A stretch of 13,763 nucleotides of DNA from Candidatus Poribacteria bacterium. GTDB taxonomy: Bacteria > Poribacteria > WGA-4E > WGA-3G. How positions within the stretch are numbered: position 1 is the stretch's first letter; every line of letters begins with the position of its first letter. A program made the translations under genes and the position numbers. The notes under the pieces were generated by a model. It ran no database searches, was not told the DNA's origin, and saw only the letters and a program-made list of their open reading frames with translations. The stretch covers positions 1-13,763 of the forward strand of contig JAPPMR010000376.1 of the NCBI GenBank assembly GCA_028818995.1, read 5' to 3'. Below are positions 1-5,406 of this stretch, one piece after another.

Positions 1-976
1 CGGATTGTGCAAAGGAATGCACCGATGAAATAATCCCACTTCGTGTAATAAATGTTCCTAACAAGGTGAATTGGAAGGCTAAGGTAATCAGGAGAATATT
101 CCACAGTTTGAGCATATTCCGCTTTTCTTGTATCATTACAGAGTGCAGATATGCGGTGCCGAGTAGCCACGGCATAAAGGAAGCGTTTTCAACCGGATCC
201 CATGCCCAATATCCACCCCAACCGAGTTCCTGATATGCCCAATTACCTCCAAGTGTGATGCCGATAGTTAAGACAATCCATGAAAACAGCATCCATCTTC
301 GAGAACGGAGTATCCAATCACTGCCGATTCTGCCGGATGCAAGTGCTCCCACAGCAAAAGCAAAAGGAACTGTGAGACCAATCCATCCGATGTACAAGGA
401 GGGTGGATGAATCGCCATGCTGGGTGTCTGAAGGAGGCTGTTCAGGCCGTCACCATCAGGCTTTACCTCTCCACCAGGAAATCGATCAAGTGGATTGTAA
501 ACACCTTCAATTAATCCAGCGACGACAATGATAAAAAAGAGTTGGACGATGGCGATGGGAATAAGGGCATAATCTGCGAGTCTGTCACTCGCTTTCCTGT
601 TTTGCCACACAACGATAGCACCAGCAATGGTAAGTATCCAAAGCCAGAGTAGGAGTGATCCAGACATTGCCCCCCAGAGTGCCGTGATTTTATAGAGGAG
701 CGGTTGCGCTGCACTGGACACTTCAACGACATACTTCATTGAGAAATCATCTGTCACAAAACCAAAGATTAGCGCACCTGTGGCAATAGTAATAAGGATA
801 AAGGTGGCGATAATAGCATTTCGACCACTCTGTACAGCGTTAGGATTTTTCTCACGTAACCCAATACATAGTAAAACAATTGCCCATATCGCAGAGAGGA
901 CAGAAAGCCATATTACAGCTTGTCCAAGCTCGGCTGTCACCCCTTGTATGCTTGCCACGAGTTCCTCTATGAACAT
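1..976 (-). CDS. ccmF: Cytochrome c haem lyase subunit CcmF (partial, C-terminus beyond window edge)
   Basis: Membrane protein of System I cytochrome c maturation; the family passes haem from CcmE to apocytochrome c outside the membrane. I translated 325 residues before the window edge; the usual length is about 650, so only the N-terminal half is here. Hydrophobic helices lie near residues 20-40, 53-74, 103-124, 136-155, 193-212, 228-243 and 290-310. The haem-binding WWD motif is plain at 252-270 (GWGGYWAWDPVENASFMPW). His190 (in HPP), His278 and His320 (in TRSGIISSVH) have exactly the spacing of E. coli CcmF His173, His261 and His303, the periplasmic and b-haem ligands. The SGSLLLWLWIL stretch at 105-115 is also typical. 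The ATG at 976 is preceded by AGAGGA at suitable spacing. It lies 161 bases downstream of ccmE on the same strand, probably one operon. Confidence 0.95.
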   Translation of the reverse strand, partial: MFIEELVASIQGVTAELGQAVIWLSVLSAIWAIVLLCIGLREKNPNAVQSGRNAIIATFILITIATGALIFGFVTDDFSMKYVVEVSSAAQPLLYKITALWGAMSGSLLLWLWILTIAGAIVVWQNRKASDRLADYALIPIAIVQLFFIIVVAGLIEGVYNPLDRFPGGEVKPDGDGLNSLLQTPSMAIHPPSLYIGWIGLTVPFAFAVGALASGRIGSDWILRSRRWMLFSWIVLTIGITLGGNWAYQELGWGGYWAWDPVENASFMPWLLGTAYLHSVMIQEKRNMLKLWNILLITLAFQFTLLGTFITRSGIISSVHSFAQS

Positions 977-1051
977 AGTAATCCTCTATCATCTGACTGT
1001 TGCGAAATATGGTGAATTATAAAAATAATAGGCAATTGCGTCCCTCGGTAG

Positions 1052-1071
1052 GCGAGGTTTCCTAACCTCGC
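1052..1071. repeat. Palindromic hairpin in the ccmE-ccmF spacer
   Basis: An 8-bp perfect stem (GCGAGGTT / AACCTCGC) closes a TCCT tetraloop. It sits between ccmE and ccmF in the same transcript, with no T-run after it in either direction. It resembles an extragenic palindromic repeat rather than a terminator, and could protect or separate the two messages. Confidence 0.6.
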
Positions 1072-1137
1072 TGGTGCAAAGTGTCCAAGTAATTCCAAAA
1101 TCTACCATATATCTGAAGAATTCCTAAAATTTAGAGT

Positions 1138-1566
1138 TTAGTAGGAACTCTTTTGGGTTGTCGCACTCTCAGCACCTTCGTATTTAGACGCGCATTTTGT
1201 TGTTAGCTTCGTAGCGACAACAAGGTTTTTCTCCGCATCATACATGCCTTCGACAAAGACGTTACCGCCATCTATGAAGTTATCCGGTTTGAGATTGTTG
1301 TAAACCACATTCACTGTCTCACTGCCTTCAGGTTCGCGTATTGCAAAGGTCAACTTAGTATTGGCAGCATCCCAAGAAGAACTCTCCTCTGAGATGACTC
1401 CAACAAGCTTCACATTTTGATTATCGGTTCTGTCTGCATTAGCGACAAGTTTAGCAGGGGAAAGTTCTGGCATACTCTCTTTTTTTGTCGTAGACAACAC
1501 CAAAACAACAAAACCACAGAGCAAAATGGCACTGGCAGCAATAATTCTCAATCTTCTCTGTTTCAT
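1138..1566 (-). CDS. ccmE: Cytochrome c maturation haem chaperone CcmE, CX3Y variant
   Basis: Periplasm-facing, membrane-anchored haem chaperone that binds haem covalently and hands it to CcmF. The 142-residue product has a basic N-terminus, one transmembrane anchor at about residues 9-25 and then an OB-fold-like beta domain with the family pattern (VKLVGVISE, LTFAIRE, NVVYNNLKPDNF, VFVEGMYD). The haem-attachment position reads K-C125-A-S-K-Y129: a CX3Y motif instead of the usual HX3Y (His130/Tyr134 in E. coli). A cysteine variant is known from archaea and some sulfate reducers. The start chosen is the ATG at 1566, with GGAGGA seven bases upstream. An in-frame ATG at 1629 would add 21 residues without a comparable ribosome binding site and is less likely. 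ccmF follows on the same strand. Confidence 0.9.
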   Translation of the reverse strand: MKQRRLRIIAASAILLCGFVVLVLSTTKKESMPELSPAKLVANADRTDNQNVKLVGVISEESSSWDAANTKLTFAIREPEGSETVNVVYNNLKPDNFIDGGNVFVEGMYDAEKNLVVATKLTTKCASKYEGAESATTQKSSY

Positions 1567-1696
1567 GCGAACATCCTCCGTAACACACGAATTTTCTCTA
1601 AAACACGCTGATGAGATACAAAATCGCACGTCAACGATGTTATTGAATAACCCTAAAATAGATATGATAAAACCTTTTTCATTATAAAAATAATAC

Positions 1697-1726
1697 TTGA
1701 CTTTGATTTTAAAATCAAGTTAAAAT
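1697..1726 (+). promoter_or_regulatory. Candidate sigma-70-type promoter with palindromic spacer
   Basis: TTGACT (1697-1702) and TAAAAT (1721-1726) are 18 bp apart. The spacer contains a perfect 16-bp palindrome, TTGATTTTAAAATCAA (1703-1718), which could be an operator. The aldolase start is about 220 bases downstream, so the link to that gene is only an inference. Confidence 0.4.
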
Positions 1727-1805
1727 AGTGTTAAATTGAAACATATTACGGAATTCCGTGTCTATCTTTTTTATGGTGAACTTTGAAATTAAAGAGACAC
1801 ATTTC

Positions 1806-1871
1806 TGTAGGAGCGATCTCCGAATCGCGACGAAACTCACTAATAGTCGGGAATCGGAGTTCCCTCCTACA
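1806..1871. repeat. 66-bp inverted-repeat element (dispersed REP/MITE-like)
   Basis: Two imperfect 26-base arms (1806-1831 and 1846-1871; about 22 of 26 positions match) face each other around a short centre, with perfect 8-bp ends TGTAGGAG / CTCCTACA. The outer 18 bases of the right arm recur exactly, in reverse complement, at 13746-13763. This is therefore a dispersed repeat family. It has no coding capacity of its own. Confidence 0.75.
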
Positions 1872-1953
1872 ACTCAAATTGCCCTATTAATTCTAAAGGT
1901 CACTATAAATAACACCCAATCAACTCAAATGCGCGTGAGGTATTGATAAATCC

Positions 1954-2901
1954 ATGAATCTTAATTGGCAGCAACATCCTTGGGCAGGCGTATTTCCGGC
2001 AACACTCTGTCCTTTCCATTCAGATGAATCAATTGATGAAGACGGTTTGCGTCAGTATATGCAGGAACTCGCCAGCGTAGATGGTATAAAAGGTGTCGTC
2101 TGTAATGGACATACTGGTGAAATCATGTCCCTCCGTCTACATGAACGGCAGCGCGTCACTCAAATTACCGCTGAAGCAGTTGGTGACAAGGTTAAAGTTG
2201 TTTCAGGTGTTAGTGCGGAAGGAAGTCTACCCGCAATTGACGATGCCCTCGCGGCGAAAGAAGTTGGAGCAGATGCGATTTTGCTGATGCCTGCACATCA
2301 CTGGTTGCGTTTCGGCAGAACGCCCGAAACCGCAGTCGGCTATTTTCAAGATGTTGCTGAAGGTGCGGACATGCCTATTATTGTACATCAATATCCTGCG
2401 TGGACAAAGGCGGGATATAGCCTTGAAGAGATGTTGGAGATGGTGAAAATCCCACAAGTTGTCTGCATAAAAATGGGTACCCGTGATATGGCACGCTGGC
2501 GTTGGGATTACGAACAATTGAGAGAAGCTGCCCCGCATGTGCCAATTTTGACCTGCCATGACGAATATCTGCTCGCTTCGCTTTTGGAAGGTAGTGACGG
2601 TGCACTCATCGGATTTGCCGGATTTGTCCCCGAATTGATGGTTGCTGTGGTCCACGCCGCTCTCAACAATGATTTGATAGGTGCACGCAAAGCACGTAAT
2701 CAGGTAGACACATTGGCACGAATTGTTTACAACTTCGGCGAACCGAGCAGTGATGCACACCAACGCATGAAGTGTGCCAGATGGTTGATGGGTAGATTCC
2801 CATCAATGACTATGCGTAGACCATTGCGTCAATTGTCTACTGCTGAAATAGACAAAATTCGGAATGAACTTGAGGCGGTTGGTTACCAATGTGTAAACTA
2901 A
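1954..2901 (+). CDS. DapA/N-acetylneuraminate lyase superfamily aldolase
   Basis: A 315-residue TIM-barrel class I aldolase or hydro-lyase of the DHDPS/NAL superfamily, which forms a Schiff base between a lysine and a 2-keto acid. Visible landmarks are the nucleotide-free phosphate-like loop G52-HTGE, the catalytic tyrosine Tyr147 (HQYPAWTKAG) and the Schiff-base lysine Lys173 (VVCIKMGTRD). Length is close to the family norm. It departs from true DapA at two diagnostic places: the GTTGE loop reads GHTGE, replacing the proton-relay Thr44 of E. coli DapA by His53, and the carboxylate-binding Arg138 is replaced by Lys152. The substrate is therefore probably not aspartate semialdehyde; a sugar-acid or hydroxyproline-type substrate is possible. 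The ribosome binding site is weak (GAGG about 15 bases before the ATG). It converges on the nuclease gene 40 bases away. Confidence 0.9.
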   Translation: MNLNWQQHPWAGVFPATLCPFHSDESIDEDGLRQYMQELASVDGIKGVVCNGHTGEIMSLRLHERQRVTQITAEAVGDKVKVVSGVSAEGSLPAIDDALAAKEVGADAILLMPAHHWLRFGRTPETAVGYFQDVAEGADMPIIVHQYPAWTKAGYSLEEMLEMVKIPQVVCIKMGTRDMARWRWDYEQLREAAPHVPILTCHDEYLLASLLEGSDGALIGFAGFVPELMVAVVHAALNNDLIGARKARNQVDTLARIVYNFGEPSSDAHQRMKCARWLMGRFPSMTMRRPLRQLSTAEIDKIRNELEAVGYQCVN

Positions 2902-2941
2902 CTAATTTTTCATCCTTCCAGTCTAATGGACTATCCCAAAA

Positions 2942-3850
2942 TTACGATAGACAGTCCGCTAAGGTCTCTTGGAAGTCGTGAAAAGAGGCTGCGAGCGAAG
3001 CGTTAAGACTAACCTGGTTGAGGCGGTTTATGTCATTGATGGCTTCAAGTCTTTGTCTGATGGCGTTGACATCAGTATTAGGGAAACGTGCTTTGAGAAC
3101 TGCCAACGTATTTCCAATGCTCGTTTGGCGCGCCCCTTGTTCGATGCCTTGTTCGATGCCTTGTTCAATGCCTCGTTGGATCACATGTTCGTAAAAAGGA
3201 GATTCTTGCATGATTGCCTCCAATAAAGGGTCCTGAAAAAATTCATTGGGATGTGCTAAGCTCCCGAAAAGTGAGAGCGCAAACAAAAGTGTTGCCCGCA
3301 TCTCTCTGCCGACATTAGCTGCCTGGGTCGTCTCTATACACTTCTCAACCCAGGCTTGAGGTGTCATGTCTGCCGGTGGTTTCATCAAAGCCGTGAAAGG
3401 CAGCAACCCTACAACTTCGGGATCCAAAAACGCTTCACCCTCTAACTCATAGATGCGGATGACGTTATACTGAAACCACACACCGCCACGTTGCGCGTTA
3501 CCATACCTATAGAAACCAGGGTCCCTTTGTCCCGCGGGAGAACGGAAATACAACACCGTTGAATAAACATTCTTCTCATGTTCAAGAGCGAGAAAACTTG
3601 AATACGCCAGCATTCTTAAGGGCATCGGTTTATGGGTGCTGTCGTCGGTTTGTGCCTCTATATGTAGGATCGCCTCCTCATCGGGTAGGCGGACATGAAA
3701 CGTCACATCGTTATGATGCATCCGAACCGTTGCTTGCTCTGTGCTCAACTGATCTCCGACTTCCACCTCTGATGTCTTCAGCGCTAACACTGCCAAGTCC
3801 TGCGGGAACTCTCCGGTAACGTGTTTGAAGATTTCATCGTAATAGGGCAT
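2942..3850 (-). CDS. Rpn/YhgA-like PD-(D/E)XK nuclease (transposase-like family)
   Basis: A 302-residue protein of the recombination-promoting nuclease / putative transposase type. The N-terminus (YYDEIFKHV) and the core with Asp48, then Glu65-Ala-Gln67 in a beta strand (ILHIEAQTDD), match the PD-(D/E)XK pattern in which the last residue is Gln, as in this family. The helical C-terminal half carries a repetitive segment, GIEQ three times (residues 227-238), coded by a 12-bp tandem DNA repeat and typical of these proteins. Known members cleave DNA and raise recombination; they are often numerous in a genome. Transcription probably begins at or next to the ATG (3850) from a consensus promoter, with no room for a ribosome binding site. 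The gene is complete and monocistronic. Confidence 0.85.
   Translation of the reverse strand: MPYYDEIFKHVTGEFPQDLAVLALKTSEVEVGDQLSTEQATVRMHHNDVTFHVRLPDEEAILHIEAQTDDSTHKPMPLRMLAYSSFLALEHEKNVYSTVLYFRSPAGQRDPGFYRYGNAQRGGVWFQYNVIRIYELEGEAFLDPEVVGLLPFTALMKPPADMTPQAWVEKCIETTQAANVGREMRATLLFALSLFGSLAHPNEFFQDPLLEAIMQESPFYEHVIQRGIEQGIEQGIEQGARQTSIGNTLAVLKARFPNTDVNAIRQRLEAINDINRLNQVSLNASLAASFHDFQETLADCLS
3135..3170. repeat. 12-bp tandem repeat inside the nuclease gene
   Basis: Three units of CCTTGTTCGATG (the third with one change) run in tandem, followed by a degraded fourth. Read on the minus strand they encode GIEQ repeats. Unit length is a multiple of three, so gain or loss of units would keep the reading frame. 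Confidence 0.9.
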
Positions 3851-3857
3851 ATACGCA

Positions 3858-3887
3858 ATTATATCAGTATTTTTGGAAAAATGTCAA
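3858..3887 (-). promoter_or_regulatory. Consensus sigma-70 promoter for a leaderless nuclease mRNA
   Basis: On the minus strand a perfect TTGACA (3882-3887) and a perfect TATAAT (3858-3863) are 18 bp apart. Only seven bases separate the -10 box from the nuclease ATG at 3850. Transcription should start at or within a base or so of the start codon, giving a leaderless message. Confidence 0.75.
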
Positions 3888-4003
3888 GAGTTTTCACGGG
3901 ATTTCCAGGGTCATTCTGTTTTCTATGTTTTTTCAGTAATACCTATTAGTTGAAACTTCTTAAAATTAAAAACCGTATTCCTAAAAACCTGAAAAGATTA
4001 AAG

Positions 4004-4033
4004 TTGACTTATGGATAGAAAATCAAATATAAT
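4004..4033 (+). promoter_or_regulatory. Strong sigma-70-type promoter upstream of the unknown gene pair
   Basis: TTGACT (4004-4009) and a perfect TATAAT (4028-4033) are 18 bp apart. Transcription would start near 4040 and leave a leader of about 245 bases before the 98-residue gene. The leader contains the inverted repeat 4108-4227 and a 15-codon reading frame (4057-4104, MPKNRELNLLLKSVL). Confidence 0.55.
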
Positions 4034-4107
4034 GGTCAGATAAAATAACCTATAATATGCCTAAGAACCGGGAATTGAATCTTTTATTAAAGTCAGTCTT
4101 GTAGCAC

Positions 4108-4227
4108 AAACTGTCCGAAGATTAAAAAATTTGGTAATTTCATAACTATGTCCGGTATGGTTAGGAAACTACTCCGTAACTGTCGATTTTGCGTCCTTTC
4201 TTTAGTAGACTAAACTTCGGACAATTT
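4108..4227. repeat. Inverted repeat pair around about 95 bases
   Basis: AAACTGTCCGAAG (4108-4120) and CTTCGGACAATTT (4215-4227) are reverse complements at 12 of 13 positions. The right arm is also part of the direct repeat that recurs at 5335-5374. The pair could fold the leader of the downstream genes or mark the edge of a small repeat element. Confidence 0.6.
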
Positions 4228-4245
4228 ATGTTCCATGTTGAGTTT
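4209..4245 (+). repeat. Direct repeat, left copy (cassette flank)
   Basis: This shares a pattern with 5335-5374: ACTAAA, then a near-identical TTcGGACAATTT block, then CATGTTGAGTTT, with a few substitutions and a small length difference between the blocks. It ends 41 bases before the start codon of the 98-residue gene. Confidence 0.7.
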
Positions 4246-4286
4246 CAAGTATTTTCTGATTTTGTTTAGTAAGGAGATATAGAACG

Positions 4287-4583
4287 ATGAATCAATTGAG
4301 ACAAGAAATAAAGGAACTGGTTACAACGCTTATTATCAATGAATCTGATGTTAGACCGATAGAAATGTCACATACACAATTATTTGAGTATGTTAAAAAA
4401 TATTGTTCTGATAGAAGCCTTGAAATTGCGGCAAGATATTATAATGAAGATGTTATCCGTAATCTTAATCGTGCCAGTTATGATGTAAATGATCATCGAA
4501 AAGTCCATGCAATTCTTGATATGGTAGCTGATCGTGATGATCTTCATTATGAAATCGTGGATTTAATAAAAGAAAAGAGATGA
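4287..4583 (+). CDS. Small conserved-looking protein of unknown function (98 aa)
   Basis: I do not recognise this protein. It is 98 residues, charged, without signal peptide or membrane segment, and looks mostly alpha-helical (helical stretches around 2-18, 28-40, 42-60 and 70-97). The AAGGAG at 4271-4276 lies ten bases before the ATG, so the start is well supported. Its stop overlaps the start of the next gene (ATGA), so the two are translationally coupled and probably act together: a small cytosolic protein paired with a membrane protein. The codon use is AT-rich compared with the neighbouring aldolase, and the pair is bracketed by direct repeats, which fits acquired DNA. A toxin-antitoxin or immunity role is only a guess. 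Confidence 0.8.
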   Translation: MNQLRQEIKELVTTLIINESDVRPIEMSHTQLFEYVKKYCSDRSLEIAARYYNEDVIRNLNRASYDVNDHRKVHAILDMVADRDDLHYEIVDLIKEKR

Positions 4584-5329
4584 ATGATAAAGCAAAAATC
4601 TGTTGGAGCATAGCAACCCTTTGTATTTGGATAATATTTTTATTTCCCATCACTGCAGAAGAGGAAAGGTTCATGGATCTTCTTACAGACGAGGAAAAAG
4701 CCGAATACCGTCAAGCAATTGCTGAAAAACGGTTGCATGAAGGGAACATACCTGAATTCATAGATCGTTTTCTGCGAGCACCTAACCGTGAAAATGCGTT
4801 TAATCAGGCATTCAATACAGGTTTTGGTGCAAGTGCTGCTCGCGAATCTATGGATATCAAACGCATATTTGCGGACCCTCCGAGATGTATTGAAGTTTTG
4901 AAAAATCACTATCTAAAACACGGGATGGTGAACGGAACTTTGCGGATAGCGTTAAGTCCAGTGACAATCCCTGTGCGGTCATGGAGTGAAGTAGTGGGAG
5001 GTCAACCAGGATTAGGTGAATATCCGTTAAAAATTCTTATCGGTGCCGCTTCAGTGCTACTTTGGGGAGTCCTGATTATGAGTAAACGATCAAAACAAAC
5101 GAAATACAACTACAAAGCAGCTTTATCCAGATTGGCAGTTGTTATTCCCATCATTTTTTTCATTATCTACAGTCTCATTGATGGGGCAGTGTCTGGCTTA
5201 ACTTTTGTTCTATACGCTGGGCTTTTTTGGGGGACACAATATCTGATTATTCGTTGGATTCTATACTACATTATTCTTTGGACATATCGGTCCGTTATTC
5301 TTTGGATTTACCGTGGATTAAAGGGTTGA
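4580..5329 (+). CDS. Multi-pass membrane protein of unknown function (249 aa)
   Basis: I do not recognise this family. The sequence shows an N-terminal hydrophobic segment (residues 7-25, ending in ITAEE, an uncleaved anchor or a signal peptide), then a polar domain of about 120 residues (26-147), predicted outside the cytoplasm if the first segment is an anchor. About four hydrophobic helices follow (149-167, 184-202, 203-222, 223-244). The last contains an internal echo, IILWTYR then VILWIYR. A basic loop (SKRSKQTKYNYK, 168-179) should face the cytoplasm. The start overlaps the stop of the 98-residue gene by four bases (ATGA), and no independent ribosome binding site is needed. No catalytic motif is visible. 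The best-supported reading is a membrane partner of the small upstream protein. Confidence 0.8.
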   Translation: MNDKAKICWSIATLCIWIIFLFPITAEEERFMDLLTDEEKAEYRQAIAEKRLHEGNIPEFIDRFLRAPNRENAFNQAFNTGFGASAARESMDIKRIFADPPRCIEVLKNHYLKHGMVNGTLRIALSPVTIPVRSWSEVVGGQPGLGEYPLKILIGAASVLLWGVLIMSKRSKQTKYNYKAALSRLAVVIPIIFFIIYSLIDGAVSGLTFVLYAGLFWGTQYLIIRWILYYIILWTYRSVILWIYRGLKG

Positions 5330-5334
5330 AAATT

Positions 5335-5374
5335 ACTAAAGTTTGGACAATTTCTGTTTGTTCATGTTGAGTTT
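5335..5374 (+). repeat. Direct repeat, right copy (cassette flank)
   Basis: This is the second copy of the repeat at 4209-4245, starting six bases after the stop of the membrane protein gene and ending 32 bases before the Gfo/Idh start codon. Together the copies bracket the two unknown genes. They may instead be two copies of a leader or promoter-proximal element, since each lies just upstream of a gene. Confidence 0.7.
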
Positions 5375-5406
5375 TGACTAATTTTTTAGAAAGTTGAAAA
5401 AGAAAA

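Larger units (their letters stand above)
1567..1953. other. Divergent intergenic region between ccmE and the aldolase gene
   Basis: This 387-base AT-rich region separates ccmE (leftward) from the DapA/NAL-family gene (rightward). It holds a promoter-like pair with a palindromic spacer and a 66-bp inverted-repeat element, both listed separately. No clear promoter could be assigned to ccmE, and I see no convincing coding sequence. Confidence 0.6.
3851..4286. other. Divergent intergenic region with two opposed promoters
   Basis: This 436-base AT-rich region has no convincing full-length gene. It holds the leftward nuclease promoter, a rightward promoter at 4004-4033, an inverted repeat pair (4108-4120 / 4215-4227) and the first copy of the cassette-flanking direct repeat. 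All are listed separately. Confidence 0.7.

Noticed and set aside
780..1022. 80-codon plus-strand frame at the left end
   Set aside because: It is antisense to the N-terminal part of ccmF, which is firmly identified by the WWD motif and histidine spacing.
1758..1946. 62-codon open frame upstream of the aldolase
   Set aside because: It runs through the 66-bp inverted-repeat element, has no ribosome binding site and shows no protein-like composition.
2227..2763. 178-codon frame antisense to the aldolase
   Set aside because: It lies wholly within a well-supported gene with intact catalytic motifs; composition is that of a reverse-strand shadow.
4057..4160. Possible frameshifted small gene (MPKNRELNLLLKSV joined to a second frame reading SLVAQTVRRLKN)
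   Set aside because: The join needs a frameshift, the second part overlaps the inverted repeat, and no family is recognised. It is kept only as a leader mini-ORF remark.
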